NCBI GenBank assembly: GCA_910587205.1
Contig: CAJULZ010000004.1
Span: forward strand, 2,072 to 58,849
Source: an uncultured Oscillospiraceae bacterium
GTDB taxonomy: Bacteria > Bacillota > Clostridia > Oscillospirales > Oscillospiraceae
Reading direction: 5' to 3'
Length of the DNA: 56,778 nt
A model generated the notes under the pieces. That model searched no databases. It had not been told where the DNA came from and was given only the letters and a program-made list of their open reading frames with translations. A program made the position numbers and the translations under genes. This document shows positions 1-6,641 of the stretch, one piece after another; within the stretch, counting starts at the first letter, position 1, and each line of letters opens with the position of its first letter.

Positions 1-185
1 CAAGTTACAAAAGCTATGACGAACTGCCGCTGTTCCTCTCGTCGCCGCAAGCTCCGTATCGTGTGCCCCGCCGCAAGCGGCAGGGCTCACTCATTCCGCT
101 GCGGCTCCTCTCCCCACAAAGCCAAAGGACGGCTTTGCGGGGCCCCATTTGCTGTCCCTGTCAATGGGGCCGTCCGCGCCGCTGC
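1..185. repeat. hairpin-rich intergenic stretch, no gene
   Basis: No gene is visible. The stretch is a chain of short inverted repeats. The clearest is CCCCACAAAGCC (112-123) against GGCTTTGCGGGG (131-142), with one mismatch; another is CCGC-CGCAA-GCGG at 68-80. No T-tract follows, so it is not a convincing intrinsic terminator. It resembles other GC-rich hairpin clusters between genes in this window (12.4, 18.5 and 28.3 kb). In many Firmicutes rpsL follows ybxF, but no rpsL start is present here. Confidence 0.5.
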
Positions 186-446
186 TCACGACGGTTCCGC
201 ACTCCGGGTCGTCGCGGCCACGGCGGCTCCCACGGCAATGCCGCAGGCACGGCCCAGGGCCCTCATGCCGCCGGCCCAGACTACCTCCACGCCCCGCTCC
301 AGGGCCTGGCGCTCCAGGGGCTGGGTGAGCTGGGGGTCGGCGTCCTTCGCCAGATATACACACTTGGCCTGGCCGTTGGCGAGCGCCCGGCGGACCTGCT
401 TGACGCCCACGACCTTGGACGTCTGTCCCAATTCGTTCAGCATCAT
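186..446 (-). CDS. ybxF: L7Ae-family RNA-binding protein, YbxF type
   Basis: Small (86 aa) member of the ribosomal L7Ae/L30e family, which binds kink-turn RNA and associates with ribosomes. The core VYLAKDADPQLTQPL and the C-terminal MRALGRACGIAVGAA match the characteristic YbxF pattern (VAKDADP...LGKACGIEVGAA). I chose the ATG pair at 446/443 because AAAGGGGG lies 5-12 bases upstream; the longer in-frame extension contains the promoter region and is not plausible. In most Firmicutes the gene lies between rpoC and rpsL. Here it has its own sigma-A promoter, is transcribed leftward out of the window, and is divergent from the ABC lipoprotein gene. Confidence 0.85.
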   Translation of the reverse strand: MMLNELGQTSKVVGVKQVRRALANGQAKCVYLAKDADPQLTQPLERQALERGVEVVWAGGMRALGRACGIAVGAAVAATTRSAEPS

Positions 447-480
447 ACGGGCCCCCTTTCGCATATCAACGCAATTTTGG

Positions 481-509
481 ATTATAACACACCAAAACTT
501 GCCCGTCAA
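481..509 (-). promoter_or_regulatory. sigma-A promoter of ybxF
   Basis: On the minus strand, -35 TTGACG (504-509) and -10 TATAAT (481-486) are separated by 17 bp and lie about 35 bp upstream of the ybxF start. Confidence 0.75.
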
Positions 510-634
510 GGGCGAAAGCCACGTAAAATGCCTTTATTTAATACCTGCTCACATCAAAATAGCCAAAAACCGCCCCGGAGGCGGGGTCCGGATGGCGGGG
601 GGCGACAAAAACGCCCCGCCGGAGGGGATTTTTC

Positions 635-663
635 TTGACATCACCGCATTAAAGCGTTATACT
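635..663 (+). promoter_or_regulatory. sigma-A promoter of the ABC substrate-binding protein gene
   Basis: -35 TTGACA (635-640) and -10 TATACT (658-663) with a 17-bp spacer, giving a leader of roughly 90 nt before the ATG at 758. The rest of 447-757 holds only GC-rich inverted repeats around 570-625 and the divergent ybxF promoter. Confidence 0.8.
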
Positions 664-757
664 GGCAGGCGTGGGCTTTGAGAGCCCCCTTTTTCCCTGC
701 CTGCGCTTTACTGGACCAAAGCAATAAAGCAATCGCAACGCAATTGGAGGAATTAGA

Positions 758-1786
758 ATGAAAAAATTGTCCAAACTGATGGCGCCGGCGCTTTCCCTGG
801 CGCTGGCCCTGTCCCTTGCCGCCTGCTCGGGCGGCGACGCCCCTTCCCAGAACAGCGCCTCGCCCGCAGGGAACTCCGCGCCCGGAGGGGATGCCGCCGG
901 CGATGGCAAGTATGCCATCGGCATTTGCCAGCTGGCCCCCCATCCCGCGCTGGACGCCGCCACCCAGGGCTTCAAGGACGCGCTGGTGGAAAAGCTGGGC
1001 GAGGGCAACGTAGAGTTTAAAGAGGGCAACGCCAGCGGCGACTCCAGCCTGTGCCCCACCATCATCGACGGGTTTGTCGCCCAGAAGGTGGACCTGATCC
1101 TGGCCAACGCCACCGCGCCCCTCCAGGCCGCCGCCTCCGCCACCAGCGACATCCCCGTGCTGGGCACCTCCGTCACCGACTACGCCACCGCCCTGGAGAT
1201 CGACAACTGGAACGGCACCGTGGGTACCAACGTGTCCGGTACCTCCGATCTGGCCCCCCTGGACCAGCAGGCCGCCATGATCCAGGAGGTTTTCCCCGAG
1301 GCCAAGACCGTGGGGATGCTCTACTGCTCCGGCGAGCCCAATTCCGTCTACCAGTGCGACGTGATCGAGGGCTATCTGAAGGAGATGGGCTATGAGACCA
1401 AGCGGTTTGCCTTCAACGACACCAACGATGTGGCCTCCGTCGCCCAGACCGCCTGCGACGGCAGCGATGTGATCTATATCCCCACCGATAACACCGCCGC
1501 CGATAATACCGAGGCCATCGCCAACGTGGTGCTGCCCGCCAAGGTGCCCGTCATGGCCGGCGAGGAGGGCATCTGTAAGGGATGCGGCGTGGTGACGCTC
1601 ACCATCGACTACTACGACATCGGCTATATGGCCGGCGAGATGGCCTACGACATCCTGGTCAACGGCGCGGACGTGTCCACCATGGCGGTGAAGTCCGCCC
1701 CCGAGGTGGTCAAGAAATACAACGCCGCCAACTGTGAGGCGCTGGGCATCACGGTTCCGGAGGGCTATGAGGCCACCGGGGAGTGA
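758..1786 (+). CDS. ABC transporter substrate-binding lipoprotein (TrpX-like, PF04392 type)
   Basis: Secreted, lipid-anchored receptor of an ABC importer, 342 aa. A basic start and hydrophobic stretch lead to the lipobox LSLAAC with Cys23 as predicted lipidation site, followed by a Ser/Gly/Ala linker. The mature part begins YAIGICQLAPHPALDAATQGFKDAL and contains the Rossmann-like half-domains typical of the ABC_sub_bind family (TrpX and relatives). Start ATG at 758 has TTGGAGG upstream. The permease and ATPase follow, but a strong terminator at 1811 separates them from this gene, which would give an excess of binding protein over membrane components. TrpX-like proteins are linked to aromatic amino acid uptake, but nothing here proves the substrate and there is no T-box. 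Confidence 0.85.
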   Translation: MKKLSKLMAPALSLALALSLAACSGGDAPSQNSASPAGNSAPGGDAAGDGKYAIGICQLAPHPALDAATQGFKDALVEKLGEGNVEFKEGNASGDSSLCPTIIDGFVAQKVDLILANATAPLQAAASATSDIPVLGTSVTDYATALEIDNWNGTVGTNVSGTSDLAPLDQQAAMIQEVFPEAKTVGMLYCSGEPNSVYQCDVIEGYLKEMGYETKRFAFNDTNDVASVAQTACDGSDVIYIPTDNTAADNTEAIANVVLPAKVPVMAGEEGICKGCGVVTLTIDYYDIGYMAGEMAYDILVNGADVSTMAVKSAPEVVKKYNAANCEALGITVPEGYEATGE

Positions 1787-1810
1787 TCCTCACCGAAGAA
1801 GTTTGAAAAA

Positions 1811-1849
1811 GGGACGGGGAAAGGGCTTCCCTTTCCCCGTCCCTTTTGG
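1811..1849 (+). terminator. intrinsic terminator after the ABC lipoprotein gene
   Basis: Stem GGGACGGGGAAAGGG / CCCTTTCCCCGTCCC with a 3-4 nt loop followed by TTTTGG. It lies between the binding protein and the permease and probably acts as a partial terminator within the transport locus. Confidence 0.85.
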
Positions 1850-1883
1850 TATAATAAAATTTACGCGTCCGCGCGCCTAAGGC

Positions 1884-2035
1884 TTGTTTGAAAATTGTGA
1901 ACACGCCCAAACGGAGGCTCTTTTTCTCCACGTTTTTCCAATTTTCCTTGGAATACACAAAGTATTCCTGCGTCAAACTGGCTTCGTCCGGCGAAAAAAC
2001 CGCTCCCGCCGGGCATATTTCCAATTTTCAAACAG
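1884..2035. repeat. palindromic intergenic element, about 150 bp
   Basis: TGTTTGAAAATTG at 1885-1897 recurs inverted as CAATTTTCAAACA at 2022-2034. Between the arms is a second hairpin, GGAATAC-ACAAA-GTATTCC, at about 1950-1968. The element is richer in A and T than the flanking genes, carries no open frame with a ribosome site, and occupies the leader of the permease gene. It could be a MITE-like insertion or a structured leader; I cannot tell which. Confidence 0.5.
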
Positions 2036-2070
2036 CGCTTATTTTCGACACAGAAACTGGGGGGTATCCC

Positions 2071-3024
2071 ATGGAATTCATCGCTTCCCTGCTCAACTCC
2101 ATGCCCGGCGCCGCAGCCCAGGGCCTTGCCTGGGGCATTATGGCCATCGGCGTCTATATCACCTATAAGATTTTGGACATCGCGGACCTGACGGTGGACG
2201 GCTCCATCGGCACCGGGGCGGCGGTGTGCGTGGTGCTCACCGTCAATGGCGTGCCGGTGTGGGCCGCCATGCTGTGCGCCGTGCTGGCGGGGGTGCTGGC
2301 GGGGGTTGTCACCGGGCTGTTCCACACGGTATGCGGCATCCCGGCCATCCTGTCCGGCATTTTGACCCAGCTGGCCCTGTACTCCATCAACCTGCGCACC
2401 ATGGGCTGGGGTACCGGGGGAGGCAAGCCCAACCTGCCCGTCAGCGTGGACAAGTACGATCTGCTGGTGACCGCCCGCTATGTGCGGGATCTGGCGCTTC
2501 GCAACCCGCTGATCCCCCTGGCCGCCCTCACCGTGGTGGTAATCGCCCTGCTGTACTGGTTTTTCGGCACCGAGCTGGGCTGCTCCCTGCGGGCCACGGG
2601 GGCCAACGGCAATATGGCCCGGGCCCAGGGCATCAACACCAACTGGTGCAAGGTGCTGGGGCTGATGGTGTCCAACGGGCTGGTGGCCCTGGCCGGGGCG
2701 CTGCTGGCCCAGTATCAGGGCTTTTCCGACGTGAACATGGGCCGGGGCGCCATTGTTATCGGCCTGGCCGCCGTCATCATCGGCGAGGTGCTGTTCTCCA
2801 AGGTGTTCCGCAACTTCGCGCTGAAGCTGCTGGCCTGCGTGTTCGGCGCGGTGATTTACTATATCGTCATCCAGGTGGTGCTGCGCCTGGGCCTGTCCAC
2901 CGATGATTTGAAGCTGCTCACCGCCCTGGTGGTGGCGCTGTTCCTGGCGGTGCCCCACTGGAAGGCCCGGTATTTCTCCAAGGCCGTGGTACCCGCGCAG
3001 AAGGGGGGCAGCGCCCATGCTTGA
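2071..3024 (+). CDS. ABC transporter permease (TrpY-like, BPD_transp_2 family)
   Basis: Integral membrane subunit of the importer, 317 aa with about eight hydrophobic segments. The N-terminal phrase ITYKILDIADLTVDGSIG is diagnostic for permeases paired with PF04392-type binding proteins (uncharacterised importers and TrpXYZ). The ATG at 2071 follows CTGGGGGG at a good distance; the longer in-frame extension would read through the palindromic element and is unlikely. It overlaps the ATPase gene by 8 nt, so the two are translationally coupled. Confidence 0.85.
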   Translation: MEFIASLLNSMPGAAAQGLAWGIMAIGVYITYKILDIADLTVDGSIGTGAAVCVVLTVNGVPVWAAMLCAVLAGVLAGVVTGLFHTVCGIPAILSGILTQLALYSINLRTMGWGTGGGKPNLPVSVDKYDLLVTARYVRDLALRNPLIPLAALTVVVIALLYWFFGTELGCSLRATGANGNMARAQGINTNWCKVLGLMVSNGLVALAGALLAQYQGFSDVNMGRGAIVIGLAAVIIGEVLFSKVFRNFALKLLACVFGAVIYYIVIQVVLRLGLSTDDLKLLTALVVALFLAVPHWKARYFSKAVVPAQKGGSAHA

Positions 3025-3811
3025 CGTGAAAAATATCTGCAAAACCTTTAATCCCGGCACCGTCAACGAGAAAACCGCATTGGCCGGGGTGTCCCTCCAC
3101 CTGGACGACGGCGATTTCGTCACGGTCATCGGGGGCAACGGCGCGGGCAAATCCACCCTGCTCAACGCAGTGGCGGGGGTGTGGCCGGTGGACTCCGGCT
3201 CCATCTCCATCGGCGGGACGGACGTGACCCACCTGCCGGAGCACAAACGGGCGAAATATATCGGCCGGGTGTTCCAGGACCCCATGATGGGCACCGCCGC
3301 CACCATGCAGATTGAGGAAAATATGGCCCTGGCGGCCCGCCGGGGGCGGGGCCGCACCCTGCGCCCGGGCATTGGCCGGGACGAGCGGGAGCGGTACCGG
3401 GAGCTGCTGAAGATCCTGGACCTGGGGCTGGAGGACCGGCTCACGTCCAAGGTGGGGCTGCTATCCGGCGGCCAGCGGCAGGCCCTCACCCTGCTGATGG
3501 CCACGCTGCAAAAGCCCCAGCTGCTGCTGCTGGACGAGCACACCGCCGCCCTGGACCCCAAGACGGCGGCCAAGGTGCTGGAGGCCACGGAGCGGATCGT
3601 GCAAAAGGATCATCTCACCACCCTGATGATCACCCACAATATGAAGGACGCCATTGTCCACGGCAACCGGCTGATTATGATGTACGAGGGCAATATCGCC
3701 CTGGACATCTCGGGGGAGGACAAGAAAAAGCTCACGGTGGAGCAGCTGCTGGCCAAGTTCGGACAGGCCACCGGCTCCGACGAGGCGGATGACAAGCTGC
3801 TGCTGGGCTGA
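3017..3811 (+). CDS. ABC transporter ATP-binding protein (TrpZ-like)
   Basis: Cytoplasmic ATPase subunit, 264 aa, with Walker A GGNGAGKST (about residues 38-46), signature LSGGQRQ, Walker B LLLLDEHTAAL and a switch histidine in MITHNM. It uses the ATG inside the permease stop region (ATGCTTGA overlap). The last codons (sequence CAAGCTGCTGCTGGGCTG) are repeated 171 bp downstream at 3964-3981, behind a hairpin-rich insert. Together with the two genes upstream it makes a complete lipoprotein-dependent importer. Confidence 0.88.
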   Translation: MLDVKNICKTFNPGTVNEKTALAGVSLHLDDGDFVTVIGGNGAGKSTLLNAVAGVWPVDSGSISIGGTDVTHLPEHKRAKYIGRVFQDPMMGTAATMQIEENMALAARRGRGRTLRPGIGRDERERYRELLKILDLGLEDRLTSKVGLLSGGQRQALTLLMATLQKPQLLLLDEHTAALDPKTAAKVLEATERIVQKDHLTTLMITHNMKDAIVHGNRLIMMYEGNIALDISGEDKKKLTVEQLLAKFGQATGSDEADDKLLLG

Positions 3812-3981
3812 CGGCTCGTCAGGCACCCGCGCAGCGGGGACGGCGCACGCGCCGTGAATTCGGAGCGCAGCGGAGAATTTCCGGAGGGCGGATTCGTTCC
3901 GCCCGAGGATAAAGATGCCCCCGGGGCCCCCGCCCGGCCTGCCGGGCGGGGAATGGCGGGCGGCAAGCTGCTGCTGGGCTG
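3812..3981. repeat. hairpin-rich insert bounded by a duplicated gene end
   Basis: An 18-bp segment ending the ATPase gene (3793-3810) is repeated exactly at 3964-3981. The roughly 150 bp between contain successive stem-loops, for example GGGCGGA-TTCG-TTCCGCCC near 3887-3903 and CCGCCCGG-CCT-GCCGGGCGG near 3930-3950. There is no coding potential with a ribosome site. Confidence 0.6.
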
Positions 3982-3994
3982 GCCCCAGAATCCC

Positions 3995-4015
3995 GCATGT
4001 TGCAAGATATAAAAT
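3995..4015. repeat. dispersed motif TTGCAAGATAT, copy A
   Basis: Contains TTGCAAGATATAAAATG. Related sequences occur at about 22979, 23984 and 41702, always intergenic. The core is half of the palindrome ATATCTTGCAAGATAT. Confidence 0.5.
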
Positions 4016-4017
4016 GT

Positions 4018-4050
4018 GAGCCCCCCGCCGCGTCAGCGGCGGGGGGCTGC
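4018..4050. terminator. stem-loop between two converging genes
   Basis: AGCCCCCCGCCGC-GTCA-GCGGCGGGGGGCT. It lies just downstream of both the ABC ATPase gene (plus) and the AIM24-family gene (minus). T-tracts are weak on both sides, so efficiency is uncertain. Confidence 0.6.
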
Positions 4051-4052
4051 TC

Positions 4053-4727
4053 TTATTTGGAGGGGAGGATCGCCGCGATGGCGCCGGCAAAATTGCTGAT
4101 GGGCATGGTCTGGAGCACCACCCGGCCCGGGCCGGTGACCACAGTGTTGAACAGGCCCTCGCCGCCGAACAGCACGTTTTTGACCCCCTTCACCGTCTGC
4201 ACATCCACCGAGCAGGTGGCGTCGATCATGGCCAGGTTGCCGGTGTCAACGACGATCTGCTGCCCCGGCTGGAGGGTGTACTCCACGGCGGAGCCGTCGA
4301 TCTCCAAAAACGCCGTGCCGTGGCCGCTGAGCTTCTGCAAGATGAAGCCCTCGCCGCTGAAGAAGCCGGACATCCCTTTCTTCTGGAAGAACACGGACAG
4401 CTCTACCCCCTGCTCAGAGGCCAGGAAGCCGGATTTCTGCACCACGATGGGGTGATCCGGGGTGATCTCCACTGCCCGGATGGAGCCGGGGAAGCTGGAG
4501 GCGAAGGCGATCATGCCCGGGCCGCCCTTGGCGGTGTAAATATTCTGGAACATGGACTCGCCGGAGAACATCCGGCCAAAGGCTTTGCCGATGCCGCCCG
4601 CGCTGGTCTGCATATCCATATTGGGGGACATCCAGCACATGGAGCCCTTTTCCGTAATCATGGCCTCGTTGGCCTCCACGTCGCAGATGACCACGGGCAT
4701 GGGCTCGCCGCTGATTTGATAACGCAT
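4053..4727 (-). CDS. TIGR00266/AIM24-family protein
   Basis: A 224-aa protein of the AIM24/TIGR00266 family, a double-stranded beta-helix fold of unknown biochemical role found in bacteria and mitochondria. Typical phrases are WMSPNMDMQT and GGPGMIAFASSFPGSIRAVEI, with a repeated beta-strand pattern. The ATG at 4727 has AGGAGGAATTT just upstream; a longer frame extends upstream but lacks such a site. It is a single-gene unit with its own promoter and a stem-loop at its 3' end. No signal peptide or membrane helix is visible, so it is probably cytoplasmic. Confidence 0.85.
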   Translation of the reverse strand: MRYQISGEPMPVVICDVEANEAMITEKGSMCWMSPNMDMQTSAGGIGKAFGRMFSGESMFQNIYTAKGGPGMIAFASSFPGSIRAVEITPDHPIVVQKSGFLASEQGVELSVFFQKKGMSGFFSGEGFILQKLSGHGTAFLEIDGSAVEYTLQPGQQIVVDTGNLAMIDATCSVDVQTVKGVKNVLFGGEGLFNTVVTGPGRVVLQTMPISNFAGAIAAILPSK

Positions 4728-4781
4728 GGTAAATTCCTCCTTTTCTAATACAGGGAGGGATATCCGCCCTCTCTCCCGAAC

Positions 4782-4810
4782 AGTATACACCTTTGGAAAT
4801 GGGAACGCAA
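4782..4810 (-). promoter_or_regulatory. promoter of the AIM24-family gene
   Basis: Minus-strand -35 TTGCGT (4805-4810), 17-bp spacer, -10 TATACT (4782-4787), about 55 bp before the start codon. Confidence 0.6.
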
Positions 4811-4861
4811 TTTAAGATTTGCGAAAGTGGGTGTGCAGAAAATATGTTGTTATATTATCGG

Positions 4862-4890
4862 TTGACATTTAATATAAAGTATGATAATTT
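4862..4890 (+). promoter_or_regulatory. probable promoter of the AT-rich lipoprotein gene
   Basis: TTGACA at 4862-4867 is followed 17 bp later by TAATTT (4885-4890) in an A/T-rich stretch. The -35 is perfect and the -10 is poor. Confidence 0.45.
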
Positions 4891-4932
4891 ATATTACAGC
4901 ATAAGGTGATGCAAAAAACAGGAGGTATCAAC

Positions 4933-5760
4933 ATGAAGAATAGAAAGCTTTTGTCACTTGTTCTTTCTGTTGCTATTGTGGCTTTGCTTGGTTGCAATAG
5001 GGCAAGTGCAGCTACTGTCGTAGAATCTGAAATTGACTCCGCACTTTTAAATCGTGGTTATCCACAAATTGTTTTGGAACATATGTCGCTTTCGGCCAAA
5101 GAATCCATCTATGGAGATACATCCTTATACTTCAAAAGCGCAACTATTACTACCTATGACCAAGAAACACACGAATTTGAAGACTACACAATTCAATCAG
5201 ATGGAATTATGCCAATTGGACAAATCCCCGCAGCCGATCTTTCCCTTGTCTGGAGTATTAGCGGAGTACTAAGCGATCCAAGTCTTATAAAAGTTAAATA
5301 TTCTTACCAATGGAATAGCCTTCCTTTTTTCCGGTGGCAAGATAACATCGGTGTTTCTTGGGATGATACTCTATTTGAAATGCAGCCTGGGTCATTTTAT
5401 AAAGTAGACAAACTTAACGGAGAACTGGTAGACCCCAACACCGGTATTACAACGTCCTATATAAATGGCGCGATTCAATCTGAAGAATATGGGTATGCAA
5501 ATGGCTATCCTTCAGGTGTAACTTGGTATGCCGATCTCAAAGGCTATATTGGGCCAATTGTAACCAGTTTGTATGGTCACGGTGAGTTTACCTTAGAAAG
5601 AAAAACTTCCGGACACGGGACAACTTACCTTTACGGACATTATGTACACCCTCAAATTGCTGTAGGTGCAAATATTACTATTAATAAGCATGGTTCCTTC
5701 AGTGTTTCAGCAGGAGGTCTCTATGACGAACGTGGTAATTCTATAAAACTAAATTATTAA
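4933..5760 (+). CDS. putative secreted/lipid-anchored protein, unknown function, AT-rich
   Basis: A 275-aa protein I do not recognise. It begins MKNRKLLSLVLSVAIVALLGC, a signal peptide ending in a possible lipobox (LLGC); cleavage by signal peptidase I after NRASA is the alternative. The mature part is rich in Tyr, Ser, Gly and beta-prone stretches and has no Cys. The ATG at 4933 follows GGAGGTATCAAC. Base composition is clearly more A/T-rich than in neighbours and codon use differs (many AAT, TAT, ATT), suggesting recent acquisition. It is a single gene with its own terminator, in the same low-GC island as a TetR remnant and a tiny membrane protein. Confidence 0.75.
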   Translation: MKNRKLLSLVLSVAIVALLGCNRASAATVVESEIDSALLNRGYPQIVLEHMSLSAKESIYGDTSLYFKSATITTYDQETHEFEDYTIQSDGIMPIGQIPAADLSLVWSISGVLSDPSLIKVKYSYQWNSLPFFRWQDNIGVSWDDTLFEMQPGSFYKVDKLNGELVDPNTGITTSYINGAIQSEEYGYANGYPSGVTWYADLKGYIGPIVTSLYGHGEFTLERKTSGHGTTYLYGHYVHPQIAVGANITINKHGSFSVSAGGLYDERGNSIKLNY

Positions 5761-5793
5761 AGAAAGGCCCCGCAAAAGCGGGGCCTTTCTTTA
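5761..5793. terminator. bidirectional intrinsic terminator
   Basis: AGAAAGGCCCCGC-AAAA-GCGGGGCCTTTCT followed by TTATC on the plus strand. It serves the lipoprotein gene, and from the other side the small membrane gene. Confidence 0.85.
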
Positions 5794-5931
5794 TCTCTTT
5801 TTTTCCAAGGAAGAAATAATTCCAATCCCAATAACACTAATAGAAAAAACAACCCCAAAACCCTCTAAAATAAAACAACCTACAATTCCCGCTACTGCAC
5901 TTAACAGACCAAATGTGATTGCCTTTGCCAT
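5791..5931 (-). CDS. small membrane protein, 46 aa
   Basis: ATG at 5931 is preceded by GGGGGGCAAGCATT. The peptide starts MAKAITFGLLSAVAG, has two Gly-rich hydrophobic stretches likely forming membrane helices, and ends SSLEKKR. It is AT-rich like the lipoprotein gene. Directly upstream is the 14-codon remnant of a TetR-family gene, so this may be the surviving 3' part of a rearranged locus instead of an intact gene. Function unknown. Confidence 0.55.
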   Translation of the reverse strand: MAKAITFGLLSAVAGIVGCFILEGFGVVFSISVIGIGIISSLEKKR

Positions 5932-5955
5932 AATGCTTGCCCCCCGGTCAGTTTT

Positions 5956-6000
5956 TCAAGCCTCCACCACCATCTCCTTGGTGATTTTCTGCTTTGGCAT
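5956..6000 (-). pseudogene. remnant of a TetR/AcrR-family regulator (first 14 codons)
   Basis: Reads MPKQKITKEMVVEA and then stops at TGA (5956-5958). That phrase is the usual beginning of the helix-turn-helix domain of a large clostridial TetR group (...KEMVVEAAFELAR). Everything after helix 1 is gone, so it cannot bind DNA. The perfect palindrome at 6022-6042, an expected TetR operator, still sits upstream. Confidence 0.7.
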
Positions 6001-6021
6001 GGCGCACCTCACACAAAAAAG

Positions 6022-6042
6022 TTATATAACTCAGTTATATAA
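6022..6042. promoter_or_regulatory. orphan TetR-type operator
   Basis: TTATATAACT-C-AGTTATATAA, a perfect 10+1+10 palindrome 22 bp before the TetR remnant's ATG. Such operators normally overlap the promoter of a self-repressed regulator gene; here the repressor gene is broken. Confidence 0.65.
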
Positions 6043-6082
6043 AATGATTATATCAGATGGACAGCGGGGCGTCAAGAAAAAA

Positions 6083-6106
6083 GTCCCGGCGGACGACTCG
6101 TCCGCC
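6083..6106. repeat. stem-loop
   Basis: CCCGGCGGACGA-CTCG-TCCGCCGGG. An isolated GC-rich hairpin marking the junction between the AT-rich island and GC-rich sequence. No T-tract. Confidence 0.5.
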
Positions 6107-6269
6107 GGGGCCGGTGCACTGTGTTCAAAATTTAAAATGGAAAACTTGCTGTGGGATATGCTTCTGCGGGCCGGTTGGCCCGGACGCGGGGGAAGTTATA
6201 TTAGAACAGGGGGCCGCGCCACAGCGGCGCCCTGCAAATTCTCGTTTTGAGCAAGCGGAGGTCTCCCGC

Positions 6270-6377
6270 TTAGAAGCCCTGGTAAGGCTGCTCAGTCAAC
6301 CCGCAGTCCATCGCCTGGACGGCCATGTCACAGTAGCACCGGTAGCTGTTCTTGAGCCAATTCTTGATACCGTTCAT
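6270..6377 (-). CDS. 35-residue Cys-containing peptide, unknown function
   Basis: ATG at 6377 has AAAGGAGGTGAGAACGAG immediately upstream, one of the best ribosome sites in the window. The product begins MNGIKNWLKNSYRCYCDMAV, is amphipathic, holds three Cys (RCYCD and MDCG) and ends QPYQGF. A TATACT box at about 6407-6412 lies upstream. Strong translation signals for so short a frame suggest a real small protein, possibly a signal or antimicrobial-type peptide, but I cannot assign a family and see no processing or export genes nearby. Confidence 0.5.
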   Translation of the reverse strand: MNGIKNWLKNSYRCYCDMAVQAMDCGLTEQPYQGF

Positions 6378-6590
6378 CTCGTTCTCACCTCCTTTAACTG
6401 TTTGCAAGTATACCACTATTTCTTGCAAAAGGAAAGAGGCAAACTGGGGAATATAGCCAATTACGATAAAATGTTTTTGTGCATAACATCAATTGTATAA
6501 TGATTTTCGCAACAAATCATTCATTTTCTGTTTACAGATTATCCTTATTTGCCGCTATTTGCCCATTTTGAAAGCTCCGGAGACAGCAAT

Positions 6591-6622
6591 CCCCCGGCAG
6601 ATCAGCGATCTGCCGGGGGTAT
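6591..6622 (-). terminator. stem-loop after the sugar-phosphate mutase gene
   Basis: CCCCCGGCAGATC-AGC-GATCTGCCGGGGG, a 13-bp perfect stem. No clear T-run on the minus strand, so it may act mainly as a 3' stabiliser. Confidence 0.65.
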
Positions 6623-6641
6623 CACTTCATTCCGGGGAGGT

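Noticed and set aside
3015..3032. Second parS-like site (TGCTTGACGTGAAAAA)
   Set aside because: Only 13 of 16 positions match and the central palindrome is broken; it is the start of the ATPase gene.
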